Of a stretch of 64,000 nucleotides of DNA, positions 1 to 10,790 are shown piece by piece (the stretch's first letter is position 1; each line of letters opens with the position of its first letter). Below the pieces are notes generated by a model. The model was not told where the DNA came from, made no database searches, and saw only the letters and a list, made by a program, of their open reading frames with translations. Location: contig OY744531.1 in NCBI GenBank assembly GCA_963556195.1, forward strand, positions 48,979,200-49,043,199, written 5' to 3'. A program made the position numbers and the translations under genes. The DNA is from Sepiola atlantica (taxonomy: Eukaryota > Mollusca > Cephalopoda > Sepiida > Sepiolidae).

Positions 1-207
1 TTATTTACCTCGTGTCCGCTTAGACTCTTCCACTAATTTGCATGGTTTGCTCTTTTTCTTCGCAATCATCTCTCCATTGCACGTGTACCCAGCGTTGAAT
101 CGCACGCGTGTCTTTTTAGCTGTCTGAGGTTGTCTTTGCTGCACCCCGCTCCCTATTTCTTCTTTTTGTACCGTTTCTCTTCTGCTAATTACTGCTCTGT
201 TTTTATG
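1..207 (-). CDS. Possible terminal coding exon of a gene entering from the minus strand
   Basis: Read on the minus strand, a single frame is open from about 207 to a TAA whose last base is position 1, giving about 68 codons with no internal stop. The end is rich in Lys, Arg and Ser (it closes with ESKRTRGK) and includes the stretch RFNAGYTCNGEM. The base composition is less AT-rich than the surroundings. A stop codon lies just upstream in frame, so the reading frame needs an intron boundary; tatag at 212-208 could be the acceptor, although its pyrimidine tract is weak. I recognise no domain. If real, this is the last coding exon, the 3' UTR lies outside the window, and earlier exons lie at higher coordinates. 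It could equally be an open stretch in an old repeat. Confidence 0.33.
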   Translation of the reverse strand, partial: HKNRAVISRRETVQKEEIGSGVQQRQPQTAKKTRVRFNAGYTCNGEMIAKKKSKPCKLVEESKRTRGK

Positions 208-1034
208 CTATATCCAGCAGTATTGATGATTCATTGTAACTTCATACGACAAACTCCATATTTGTTTTTGGTGACTTGAATGCTCAATGGAAGGCGGCAG
301 TTGAATCTTTGTACAGATGAGGGAGAACATTAGAGTTGAGATGTATCGGTGTTCGTTGCGGTGTTGTTTTATTTCATTACAAGATAACAAGAGTTATGCA
401 ACTTTGGCTTCAGCTTTGGACCAATCTTTATATATTTCCATATAGTTTTGGAATCTATTATTACTAATTAGTAACTATTTTATTCATGGTATGTAACTTG
501 GTTGTTTTTTTGTTTTTTGTTTTGGGAGTATCAAATATTATTGTTGGTTATTTTGCAAGCCAAGTTGTATGTTTCAGTCTAACGGATTCGTGGATTATTG
601 ATACATCCAACGTGGGCTCATCATTAACATATTCAACTCGCAGCCCAAATGGCGTATTCTTCTTTTCTTGCTTTGAAATAAAGACCTGAATTGTGGCTGA
701 AAGACGCATATGTATGAAAAATGTGTGGGGCATGATGCCAATCCAATGTAGTAATGTAAGGCTAACTCGTCTCTTCTTATTTTCCCGTGGTTACTTGTAT
801 GCCTCAGAATACAGGCTCTCAACCGGAGAGGTGGCAAATGCCATCAGTGCCAATCTAAATCTTTGGTGATGGATGGTGTTCAATTCTTTACTGTATGATT
901 TCCTTGTTGATCCGTAAATAAAACAGCCATAGAATAATTAAGATCTTACAAGTGTTCAATAAAGTTTCAATAGTGTTTTTTTATCAGCTCCTAGAGTTGT
1001 ATATGCTATGATTCTAAGAAATTGGATGGTTTTG
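208..1034. other. No recognisable feature
   Basis: AT-rich sequence with only short chance ORFs (the largest about 80 codons, of low-complexity composition) and scattered AATAAA-like strings near 915 and 957. Nothing here can be assigned. Confidence 0.5.
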
Positions 1035-1170
1035 TTGCACGGCAATTTTTATTTTTGTCCTAATCCAGGGTGCCCGTTTTTTGGGGAGCTGGGGTTTCTC
1101 ACATTAAAAACCCACAGTGTCTCTAAACTTGCCCCTGTAGGGAGGAAAGTGGATAGGGACTCAACAGACT
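1035..1170 (+). repeat. Dispersed repeat family A, copy 1
   Basis: The segment with ttttgtcctaatccag, cacattaaaaaccc and cccctgtagggagg recurs, diverged, at 8345-8470 (reverse), 38870-38990 and 51525-51655. The shared order is a gtcccaatccag block, a g/t-rich block, a cacattaaaa block and a cccctggggagg block. The family is unidentified; the short length suggests a SINE or element end. Confidence 0.55.
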
Positions 1171-2437
1171 CGACAAAACTTTAACTCGACATGCCGAATC
1201 CAGAGTCCCCGTCAATAGCTATTATTCCATTTTTGCGCGTATGTTTTGATAGTGATCGAGAAGTAGGGAACTAGAGAGAGATAGGGAAAGGGTGAATAAT
1301 AGAGAAGGAAGTATAGAGTAAATTGAGTGACCACCTCAGCCGGAAACAATCAATTTTAATACAAGTCTAATGTGTATTCTGCTATGTACACGGCAGTCTA
1401 CATAAAAACAAACGAAAGGGGAACAATAACTCGGATGTACAAGACGTGTACGCACCACTCTTCTCATTTCCTTGGCTAATCATATGAATTCATTTTGACG
1501 AGCCGATGTCTTCTTCAGTTCGTCTCCGCGTACTTTATTGTCGGAGCTGACTGCATTCTCACCATCGCAGAACCACTTAAAGTCATCTCTGATTACGCCA
1601 ACCATGTGTAGACTCGCTTTGTTCCCACTGACAATCCAAATGGATCCTGAACACACTGCTAGTCAATAAAAAAACACGAGATGGGCCAAAAAATAAACAT
1701 CAAGTTATGCAAAGAAAACAAACTGCGTAGCGAGAGATTTATCGATTAGGTAATCGGGCAGAAACATCAATCTATCTCATCAAAAACCTTCAGATCATCC
1801 GTTTCGCGTCATTAACTTCTTTTATTTAGATTTCTCCTCTTCGTCAAAATTACTTCTGTATAGTTTTGTAGGGCCGCCTTTATTGTTTAGCGGAAATACT
1901 TCTTTCCTTTGTTATCTGTGACTTTTTTGGTGTTGTTACTTTGTTTTTTAAATGAGTCGGACTTCTGCATAGAGCTCGCAAATATCTGCCTCGGGATTAT
2001 CTGGTCTGCATGAAGTTCTTCCCGTTGATCGCAGCTAGTTGTTAGCATTGCATGATTGCAGTTTTTATCCCCAGACACCGAGAACAGCAAGCTCAGTTGC
2101 CGGGGTTAGTTTGGCCTAAACACACACGAAAGAATGGCGCAGTAACAAGGTTATCACTCTCAATCCATTGATTTGCGGTTCCGTGTCTGACATGGCTTTG
2201 CTTCCCACAAGCAGAGAAAGACACGATAATAGGACAACGAATCCTGGATTCGCTTTAGAGCCCTATTAGTCTGGTAGATCTGACACTAGCACGTTGCCAT
2301 CTCCCTTACCACGGTGAGGAAGGGTTTGATTTTTGGGGTGGGGATTATTGCATTCCCCTCTGGTAAAATTTCGGCATATTGACCAACCGACGCCTCATTC
2401 CCTTATCTAATAATATATCTTTATTCTTCATGCTACC
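1171..2437. other. No recognisable gene or element
   Basis: Mixed-composition sequence. Apart from the low-confidence open stretch at 1887-2115 described separately, I see no motif or repeat family here. Confidence 0.4.
1887..2115 (-). CDS. Weak exon candidate
   Basis: The minus strand has a good-looking acceptor (gtgtgtgtttag, AG at 2117-2116). Downstream one frame opens at about 2106, shortly after the acceptor, and runs to TAA at 1887. It encodes about 70 residues with a polar, Lys-rich end (KKVTDNKGKKYFR). No domain is recognised. The frame contains a stop between the acceptor and the open part, so a different splice site would be needed. It lies on the same strand as the 1-207 candidate, and the two could belong to one gene. 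Chance is at least as likely. Confidence 0.15.
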
Positions 2438-2482
2438 ATCTATCTATATATCTATATATCTATATATCTATCTATCTATCTA

Positions 2483-2531
<49 letters not shown>
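2438..2531. repeat. Compound microsatellite (ATCT)n-(CT)n-(TA)n
   Basis: Runs of atct, then ct, then about 20 ta units. The tyrosine/isoleucine-rich ORF here is a translation of the array. Confidence 0.95.
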
Positions 2532-2533
<2 letters not shown>

Positions 2534-2615
2534 GCGAAAAGATGATAGTAATCCGACGTAATGGGAAATGATAAAAGAAAAATACCTAGAGATATATTTT
2601 TATATATTCATCAAC

Positions 2616-2650
2616 GTTTCGTCTTTATTGAAAAACTGCCTCATGATGAT
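2616..2650 (-). ncRNA. Hammerhead-like string next to a microsatellite
   Basis: On the minus strand an ATGATGA-GGC block is followed after about 20 nt by GAC-GAAAC. This resembles the hammerhead core order (CUGAUGA, stem II, GAAA), but the first box is imperfect and the stem is only three pairs. Related strings occur at 29284-29304 and 62587-62611. Probably a decayed relic. Confidence 0.22.
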
Positions 2651-2779
2651 AATTTGAAGAAAAATTTCATGTAAGTACATCGAAGTTTGGAGTTGACATG
2701 ATAGAGAGATAAAGGAAAGCCGTAGCCGTGGCGGGATTTTTCGGGTGAAGAGTTGGAGTATAAGTTCTAAGCAACCCCA

Positions 2780-3570
2780 TTATTTATTTTGGTTGTTAAC
2801 TTATTTTTAATAACTTCACTTATTTAAGTAAAACTCTAAATTAATTGATAGAATATTGCCATTTGTGACTTTGTCTCTGTTGGCAGTACTGAATCATGTA
2901 GTAGGTTTTTCCAGAAAAAAACTGGAGTATTTTTTTATAATCTAAAAATATTTTTTAAATAAATTACATAAGTAAAAATATTGTTATTGTTTTTCTATTT
3001 ATTGTTTCCAAATAACTCTATTTTTAAACTTCATATCTAAATGTATTACTAAAGTATAGTCAATTGTGGTGTTGTCGCTATGGGAAATACTGAATCATGT
3101 AGTAGGGGTTTACGGAAAATGATAATGCTTTAATTGACTATATTCTAATTATGTACTTTTACTCTTTATAAACAAAAAAGTGAACTTATTTTTAATTGCA
3201 AGCTGCATTAAGAAATGTATTAATTTGTAAAATTTAAATTTTTAATGATTGGGGTATAGTCATTTGTGCTTTGTCTTTATTGGCAGTAATAAGTCATGTG
3301 GTAGGGCTGTCAAGAAAAGAATAATGTTTGATTTGATATATTCTATTAACAATTTTCTTGTTTCAAAATATACACGTTAAGTTATTAGTGTTGCTAACTT
3401 CATGTTTAAAGTTAAATTCAAATTTCAAATTTATTACAATATAATTTGTTGTGACTTTGTCTTTATAGGTAGTACTGAATAATGTAGTGCTGCTGTCAAA
3501 AAAATGTAAATGTTTTGCATAATTATATTAAATATACTCATTTTTTCTAAATTATGATAATTAAGTTAGT
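2780..3570. repeat. Degenerate tandem repeat, four units of about 190-200 bp
   Basis: The block tttgtct..tggcagtactgaatcatgtagtag recurs in the same orientation. The aligned actgaatcatg string starts at 2888, 3089, 3288 (as aataagtcatg) and 3474, so the periods are 201, 199 and 186 bp. Each copy is followed by a caagaaaa-type block. Units are heavily diverged, so the array is old. No coding potential. Confidence 0.7.
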
Positions 3571-4615
3571 TAGAATGTCTTATTATTGCTTTTATGCAGC
3601 TTACAAATGGTAAGTTCAAATTAATTAATTTTTTTCATCGGATAAGAAGTAAATAATCCAAGGTTAGTTTACTAATTAATTAGATGCTTTCATTATTGTA
3701 ATGTCATAATGATTATTGGTTCTACTCAATTAGTAATTGTTACTGATATTTCCACCAACTCAAAGTATAGGTGACTCAAGGTGAACCTGGTCACTGGTGC
3801 TTTGGGGTCTTGTTATTTGTTCCTTTTTAAATTATAATGAAAATACATTGTACATTCTCAAACTGCAATTCCTAAAAAAAGTGAACTAGTCTGAAAAATG
3901 TGAACGCATGTGTATTAATATTCTTACATATAAAACTAAAAAAGTACAGAAACAGGTGGAATTAACTCTTAAAATATTGAAGCTGGAATTGAGATTTGAA
4001 GAATTCAAAGTAGAGTTAAATTAGCAATCAAAAGAAAATAATAAACAATAACGAATTACGTGATTCATTATATAAAGTTTTATTTGTTTAAAGCATCATT
4101 CAAAATGTGAAGAATCCATGAGCAATTGCTATTTACCACATTACCTCGAGTGGCTGACTCTTCTCAGTTATGGAATCTGCCTGTATTTAACAATGTACTC
4201 ATACCGCACAGGTCAGGGCATTTTGATTGTTTTGTGTTACATGAAAAAGAAAAATAAAATAAAACGTTAACGCTTTCATATTACGACCACCCTTCACTAA
4301 ATCACGTCTGCGTTCTTTTCCTCTCTTTCTATTTATTTTCTATGTCCCGTGTAGCTCTTAATATTTCCTTCTTCCTTACTTTCTTCTTTTTCTTTTTTTT
4401 TTTCTTTTTCTTCTTACTTGTATTTCGATTTTTGCTTTTTGTTTTTGTTTTTGTTTTTATTCATATTCAATTTTTATTTTAAATTTCTGTCACCTTCATA
4501 AAACTGTGTGTAATTCTGAACTTATCTTAACAAGCATAATGTTATGATCGTGAGCCCCTAAAATTACTCTCGTGAAACAAAATCAATTTTGTAGTCAAAA
4601 TGAAATACATTATCA

Positions 4616-4618
<3 letters not shown>
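3571..4618. other. AT-rich sequence with a pyrimidine-rich tract
   Basis: Nothing recognisable except a T/C-rich tract at about 4360-4460 (long runs of ttctt and tttgt). No ORF of note. Confidence 0.5.

Positions 4619-4650
<32 letters not shown>
4619..4650. repeat. (TA)n microsatellite
   Basis: About 16 perfect at units. Confidence 0.95.
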
Positions 4651-4652
<2 letters not shown>

Positions 4653-4777
4653 TAGAAAAAAATTTGACCCGTCAGGCACCCATTGAGCTCGGGTTAGATT
4701 GTTTGAATCAGTAAATAGTGAGCTTGCAAAACCAGTTAAATTTTTTTTAAATAAAAAATGCAAAATCTAAAATTAGT

Positions 4778-4815
4778 CTTTCTCTCTCTCTCTCTTTTCT
4801 CTTTCTCTCTTCCTC
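4778..4815. repeat. (CT)n-rich tract
   Basis: Interrupted ct repeats ending in ttcctct. Confidence 0.9.
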
Positions 4816-5530
4816 TACGGGTTTAGTAGTATTACTGGCTATGGTCAAACAACATACAGTGAGAGAGGGTGAGAGTGATAGACAGAAACTTAGTAAAAGA
4901 TGCGTCATTTGATGAGTTAATTGCGAATCCCAGCTTATTAGAACAATTAAAATGGATTTTCTTTAACATAACACAACTGTAAAACTAAGGAATATTTTAG
5001 CATAGATTTTTTATGATTAACATATATTGTAAAGATTCATTGGGGAAACAAACTTTGATTAACTCAGCTTTAGTATAATATATAATAGATGTTCCTGTGA
5101 GCTGTTGGGTCACAGCCACTATCACTATTTAGTTTACTTTTATTTAATTCGAAAATTTACGAACTGCGACATTTCTTTTTAAACACTTTCGTCTTGCATG
5201 AGAAAAACTAATATGTCTCTTTGCTTTATTATTATGATAATTATTAGAAGTAGTAATATTCTTTACTAGTGTGACGCCTTTGAAATTCTACAGTGCTTTC
5301 TACATAAATAATATTCCTTTTGAGATAATAAATGGCTGTCAACTATAAAGAGAAACACCTGACTGGTTTCTTCCGTAAAATTAATTGTCATTACCAGCTA
5401 AATTAAAACATTTTTTTAAATTTAACTTCTTTATTTAAAATTGTAGATATGTCTTTACTTTGAAAACAATAAATATTATCTGCCTTCTTATCGTAAATAT
5501 TATTATCAGCTAAATATTCTTCAAATCAAT
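4816..5530. other. No recognisable feature
   Basis: AT-rich sequence without long ORFs, inverted repeats or known repeat families that I can see. Confidence 0.5.
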
Positions 5531-5534
5531 AAAT

Positions 5535-5791
5535 GAAGAGTTCGAATGCAAAACGCGATAAACGCCATTTTCAAAATCACGAAACTGTCCCTAAAAAAAG
5601 TGTTACATTTCAACACTCGACGACACCCAAAAACTATGTGTTACATAATATGATACCGAAATAATTTTGCTTTGATTTCAATTAAAATCAACTTTCATTC
5701 GAAGTCTAGATTTAATATATTCGTGTTTTTTATTGTTTAAGGTCTCAATTTAAACGAATTGGATTTGTCGCGTTTTGCGTTCGAACTCTTC
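5535..5791. mobile_element. MITE with 28-bp terminal inverted repeats and AAAT flanks
   Basis: The left end gaagagttcgaatgcaaaac is the inverted complement of the right end, which closes with gcgttcgaactcttc; the match extends about 28 bp with one or two mismatches. The element is 257 bp with no coding sequence. The flanks are aaat at 5531-5534 and aaat at 5792-5795, consistent with a 4-bp target-site duplication. A non-autonomous DNA transposon is the simplest reading. I cannot assign its superfamily; a TA or TTAA duplication is not evident. Confidence 0.65.
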
Positions 5792-5949
5792 AAATACACA
5801 TAAGGTTTGACACGGTATCAGGCAAACGCAGCTACACACTTCAGTCAACTAAACATGGTTTAAAACACAACCCACATACATACAAATATCACCTATATTA
5901 ATACTGCTTACACATACATTTCAGATGTTACAATTATTTGTAATATGAG

Positions 5950-6121
5950 TTTACCATGATTATGGTTTTTTAAACCGAAAATTCGAATTTACAAAATATT
6001 TTTTTAAATGATTAAATAAATCTTCATTTATTGATATAAATTCACGCGTCTGTTAACTGGTTTCTCAAAAATGTTCAAATATATCTTCGAATGACGCTTT
6101 CAACAGTGTAGTAACGCTTAA
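5950..6121. repeat. Direct repeat, copy 1 of 2
   Basis: The sequence from gatgattatgg-like through taaattcacgcgtctgtt to agtgtagtaacgctta recurs at 6569-6738 with about 90% identity by eye. Read on the minus strand, its right part overlaps the end of the gag-like ORF. Confidence 0.8.
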
Positions 6122-6265
6122 CAGGGCTCTGTATTTGTTTGGTATCCTATCTTCATAATCTTCAAGGTAATTACTTAATATTGCACGCCAGTGTCGGTAT
6201 TCCTTAGCAGCTGTCGGTAGACTGGGATCAATGTCTAGGCATTTTGGTTTCCATGTCACATCCAT
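6065..6265 (-). pseudogene. Gag-like fragment of an LTR retrotransposon
   Basis: A 66-residue minus-strand ORF begins MDVTWKPKCLDIDP and continues TAAKEYRHWRAILSNYLED. This layout (a short WxP start, an Asp/Pro step, then AAKEWxHWxxxxxxYLE) is what I know from the N-terminus of Gypsy-type gag proteins in molluscs. It stops after 66 residues, whereas a complete gag would be several hundred, and no protease or reverse transcriptase follows. The last third is duplicated at 6664-6738. This is a truncated relic; the family call rests on memory of the pattern, not on a search. Confidence 0.4.
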
Positions 6266-6299
6266 TTTAGTATCGTGGTAGACTTTTAAAAAAAAAGCA

Positions 6300-6372
6300 T
6301 TTTTTTAGTTGAATAAATTGTAATAAAAAACACGTGTTACTTGGAAGCCAAGCTTTATTCAACTAAAAAGAG
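6300..6372. repeat. Short inverted repeat, possible mini-MITE
   Basis: ttttttagttgaataaa at the left and tttattcaactaaaaag at the right form 17-bp arms around about 36 bp. Confidence 0.5.
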
Positions 6373-6568
6373 GAATACAAAATGGTGGCAGATATGGCCA
6401 GTTTTATACACGTCAGCTAACGACTTCCGGCTCCGGGAGCACGTATGGAAGCCCATACGAATGTAATATAACACTCTCCAATAACATCGGAGGAGATCGC
6501 CAATCTTCGGCCACGCTGACAGATTTTCACTATGAAAAATAATAAATTAAGAAAATACAATGTCTGTT

Positions 6569-6732
6569 TACGATGATTATGGTTTTTTACACCGATAATT
6601 CGGATTTATAAAACATTTTAAAAATGATTAAATAAATTTTTATTTATTGATATAAATTCACCCGTCTGTTAACTGGTTTCTCAAAAATGTTCAAATATAT
6701 CTTCTAACGACGCTTTCAAAACTGTAGTAACA

Positions 6733-6738
<6 letters not shown>
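6569..6738. repeat. Direct repeat, copy 2 of 2
   Basis: Second copy of the 5950-6121 segment, offset about 618 bp. It ends directly in a (TA)n array, which truncates it. Confidence 0.8.

Positions 6739-6806
<68 letters not shown>
6735..6806. repeat. (TA)n microsatellite
   Basis: About 36 ta units between the direct repeat and the fold-back at 6811. Confidence 0.95.
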
Positions 6807-6809
<3 letters not shown>

Positions 6810-6810
6810 G

Positions 6811-7190
6811 ACAATAGAGAAATCAGATTCCAGCCACTATATCTTCATTTACCAGTAGAGATTCATTTTACAGTCGTTTCTTCATTTATACAGATAACCA
6901 AGGTTTTCAAGCATATCTTGAATTTTTTAGAACAATGATTCGTCAGAAAAAAAGACCAGAAAAGCGTAACAAACATGAAAAAATTATCTATCGATCTAAA
7001 GGAATGATTTCTAAAAAAAGTTTTTTCGGGGATGCGTTTCTGGTCTTTTTTCTGATCAATAATTGTTCTAGATAATTCAAGATGTGCTTGGAAACCTTGA
7101 TTGTCTGGATAATTGACGAAACGGCGGACAAGATTAATCTTTATTACTGGAAAATAAAGATGTATTTGCTGGAATCGGCTTTTTTCTATT
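6811..7190. repeat. Large imperfect fold-back, arms about 170 bp
   Basis: The left arm (from acaatagagaaatcagattc to about 6985) is matched in inverse orientation by the right arm (about 7015-7190, ending ttttttctattgt). Conserved pairs include gattccagc, ccag at the middle, caaggttt, aagcayatcttgaatt, agaacaat and gaccagaaa. Identity is around 75% by eye, with a loop of about 35 bp. A (TA)n array abuts the left end. It may be a fold-back transposon or two element ends joined head to head. Confidence 0.7.
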
Positions 7191-7313
7191 GTTTATTTAC
7201 AAATGATCTGGAATTATAAATTATTATTTATTGAGCCTATACTCTGAAAGTTTGACTACAAAGACTAAATTTATATTATATATGTATGTATATATATTTA
7301 TATGTATACACAC

Positions 7314-7317
<4 letters not shown>

Positions 7318-7348
<31 letters not shown>
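7318..7348. repeat. (TA)n microsatellite
   Basis: Perfect ta units preceded by tatgta/acac variants from about 7275. Confidence 0.9.
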
Positions 7349-7350
<2 letters not shown>

Positions 7351-7878
7351 GAGGTATATTAAATAGATATAAATCTGACAGTGTATAGGTGAAATAAAAT
7401 AGAAATAAAGGATAAAGCATAGACAATCTAGTAAACACAATTAAGGCAAGACAAAGGCCAGTACAGATCGATATTTTGATTAATTTTGTTTATATTCAGG
7501 CTTCTTCACGATACATGATAAAAGGAATCATAAAGTGTTTATACGTACGGCAGTGGGGATCAGCAGTCATATTTCGAAATGCGCATGAGCGGATGTGGAA
7601 ATCTGAGAGGGTGAGAAGAAAGCATGCAGGCAGCGATGTCGTAATAGAAGATATCTCATGAAGCATGGAGACCGTGGGACGGTCTCTATAGCAAGAGGGT
7701 CGGCAGGACTATGTGAGAGTGAGAGTTGGGGAAGTAGGCAGAGAAAGTTGAGGTGATAGGTGAAAATGAAGGTAGAGTGTTGCTGGTGTTGGCATCCGTC
7801 TGTTTCAGGAGACAATCGAGTTCTGCGTCTCTGATTAGTCCGTTGCCTAATTGTAGCCTCTGCTGTGACTGTACAAGC

Positions 7879-8115
7879 CTATGCTATTTCTGAGAGCTCT
7901 GTTTCAGCTCTCTGTCGTCTCTGCTCTCTCATCTCCTTCCACTGATGATCTCTGCTCTCCTCATTCCTTTTGGAGTATGCTTTCACAGCACTTCTCCAGC
8001 TGCTGTGGTCGTCAGCTACGGGCTTCCAGCCTGCTGGGTCGATGCCACTTGCTTTCATGTTTCGCTTGCAGACATCCCTGTAGCGTATGACAGGGCGTTC
8101 TACGTTACAAGGGTG
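7879..8115 (-). pseudogene. C-terminal tail of a non-LTR retrotransposon reverse transcriptase
   Basis: The minus-strand frame contains ERPVIRYRDVCKRNMKAS, then GIDPAGWKPVADDHSSWRSAV and a Arg/Gln/Glu-rich end. The order RPxxRYxDVCKRxxKxxxIDxxxWxxxADDxxxWR is what I know as the conserved C-terminal region of many animal LINE-encoded reverse transcriptases. The upstream part of the same ORF is hydrophobic and low-complexity and is not part of the element. The polymerase and endonuclease are absent, so this is a 3' fragment. The clade cannot be fixed from the tail alone. Confidence 0.6.
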
Positions 8116-8344
8116 GGTGTAGGATAGTCGAGGTATGAAGTTTGTGTTATTTGGGGGTGTCAGGGGATGATAGGTATAATGTAAGGTAAGTATACTTAGC
8201 ACAGGGATATATATGAGAAACAGAAAGATTAGTTCAATTAATATAAAAGTTGTCTCCGCAAATAAATAAAAATGTATTCTGTACACTAATAGATTTGTCT
8301 TAAATCAGTTTGATTAAATCTTCTAGATGTATTGACGTATTCAT

Positions 8345-8470
8345 GTATCTATTTATTTGCCTCCCCACAGGGACAGAGTAAGACACAAGGTCAGTTTTAT
8401 TCAATGTGAAGAAAATCCAAATTCCCAAAAAGGGGCATTCTAGATTAGGACAAAAATAAACATTGCGTTA
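8345..8470 (-). repeat. Dispersed repeat family A, copy 2
   Basis: Reverse-orientation relative of 1035-1170: ggggaggcaaataaata, cacattgaat and ttttgtcctaatc blocks appear when read on the minus strand. Confidence 0.55.
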
Positions 8471-8544
8471 ATATACAAGGATTTCTCCTCCACTGACTGA
8501 GGACAGAAAAGTTCAAGTGTAGTATCAGAACAGATACTAGGTAT

Positions 8545-8860
8545 TTACATGCCTCTCACCGCAGTAAGATGTGGCACAAGGCCGAAAGTGGGAAGAGGAA
8601 TGCCATCGCCCCAAAGGTGGTGCACTTTGGCCCCTTAAAAATTGTCTGGGCAGCCTCGTCAGCATTCTCCGGTGAAGACGTGTCAAGCAGTAGCAATTAA
8701 GTAACCCCTTCCCAAAAGAGCAATGCTAGGTCTGGGATGATGGGCCAACCTGAACTAACACCACAGTCCGACAGATAAAATGCCATCGCAATGAAACAGT
8801 CTCTATAGGATTTCTTGTCGAGGACGGATCTTCGATTGGTATGCTAGGCGAAAAAAACAT
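8545..8860 (+). repeat. Dispersed repeat family B, copy 1
   Basis: A gtaagatgtggcacaaggcc start, then ccttaaaaattgtctg, cgtcagcattctccgg and agcagtagcaattaagtaac, matches the 57035-57330 copy in order. A short piece also occurs at about 44517-44560. It is G/C-rich for the window and has no convincing ORF. The repeat class is unknown. Confidence 0.6.
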
Positions 8861-8869
8861 ACGGCTTTT

Positions 8870-9890
8870 GCCGCATAATTCGTTCAGAACAGATACTACA
8901 TATTTATCCTGGCCAATAAGACGTATTCATGTCTATATGTGCATCTTCTGTAAACTGTGCTTTCACATGAATATTTATGAATACATAGATAATTGATTGT
9001 GTCTCGAAATAACAGGATATGAGTTCATCGATAAGTATGTGTTTTATATACAGATTTAACGAAAGCGTAGATTTGTTTGCTTTTGTCGACTTTGTCGAAT
9101 GAATATGCGGAATAAACCGGACAGGAAGTAATTATCTTGTAGTGATCTCAACTCGAAAGGGGAAAACGGTTTGGGCAAGACTTGTGTAAAATTTTAATGG
9201 CTAGTTTCATCGAAAGTCAAGAGGCTTCTCGATGTCAAGAGAGACTCGTCGTAAAGTTTTTGTCAGCGAAAATAATTGATAGAAGAAACGAAATAATTGA
9301 GTTTCCCCTGTTCCATGATGACGGTCACATGGCCGATGAGAGATTAGAACCGGTCAAAATAGCGAATACTGATATAAATTGATTTCAGACGACTTCGAAG
9401 AATGTGTAGAAAATATTTTAAAATAAATATATCAACATTTTTAAATAGACGCTTCAGCCTTTTTGTAACGTTCATTATCTGGATATATCATGTATATTAA
9501 GTGTAATTATACAATGTTAAAGTGTTGGAAAAAAAGTAAGTTAATTTTTTTTTTAAGCAATTAAACTATAATAATAATGTCTCAGAAATATATGCACATT
9601 TTGGTTACTGTGTATGGTATTGTAGAATCAGGGTGTAAGTATCTCATTCTAGAATAGAAAGAATAAGAGATCACAGAATGAACAACGAATTTACTGAGTG
9701 ATCGACGGCATTAGTATGAATTCGGTGCATGACAAAAGTCATGAGATGCCATTTCCGTCAAAGGATAACATCATCTTTTTTTAGCTAGATTTGACAATGA
9801 TCAGACGTGCGTGGTGGGGTGTCGGTTCAAATACACCGGTGCTAGTTGGGATAGTGCAAGTCATCAAGTGATTCTAGTAGCCATGTCACT
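8870..9890. other. No recognisable feature
   Basis: Includes a 66-codon ORF at 9182-9382 with no recognised motif. Nothing else is supported. Confidence 0.4.
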
Positions 9891-9891
9891 C

Positions 9892-10016
<125 letters not shown>

Positions 10017-10279
10017 GTTAAATATATTCCCCTTTCTTGCTGGCTGTAACATTGAGAAGTATGTGTATATCTTTCTCGCGTCGATAAAATCTCCATTTTA
10101 AAGAAGACGTGTGTTCTGTATGGAACAAGTCAATGGAATAGACAACACGCGTGGCTCATAAAACGAGCGTCTATATCGGGAGTATACATACACACTATAA
10201 CAACAATGGTTTATACAATGTCTGATGACTTTTTGATGACTTCAAAGTATATCTACAAACATTTAAAATTGACATTATT

Positions 10280-10790
10280 TGGTCTATTTTCATTTTGGTT
10301 GTTATATTCACACCGTCTCAGCTTATGTAACCTACCGATGCATCTATTTGAACTTAAGAACCTCCTAGTCGGACTTTTGAATCTATGTCGAACTCAGGAA
10401 CCTGGACGGGACTTAAAACTGAAACAATCATTCTAAGTGATTTCTTCGGCTTGAGTTGAAGGCTCAATTCTTACTACAGGCGATGGTAACTAAGAATAAC
10501 ATAAATTAACTTAAATAACTTAGAATAACATAAATTAACTTAAATAACTTAGAATAACATCAATTAACATTTCTAGTTGATCATCGTTGATGGAATGAGA
10601 ATAATCCACTACCGTGAATTAAATATTGGGTTCAGTTCTAAATTCCGCGCATGTTCGACATAAAGATTCGCAAGTTAAACTAGAAGGTTCCTAAGTTCAA
10701 AAAGTCTCATTTGAAGAAGGTGAGTCGAAACGTGAATACAACAACTAAGATGAAAATGGTAGTCTGAATAATCCAAATTCAAATTATAAA
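10280..10790. repeat. Dispersed fold-back repeat family C, copy 1
   Basis: Left part with gttgttatattcacaccgtc and cgaactcaggaacctg, right part with its inverted counterparts (agaaggttcctaagttc, gtgaatacaacaac, agtctgaataatccaaa). Related copies are at 41055-41300 and 51916-52210. Inside it, 10490-10566 is a 31-bp direct repeat (aacataaattaacttaaata) in two and a half copies. Confidence 0.6.

Noticed and set aside
7660..7690. Short hairpin gagaccgt/acggtctc as a microRNA precursor
   Set aside because: The stem is only 8 bp, too short for a precursor.
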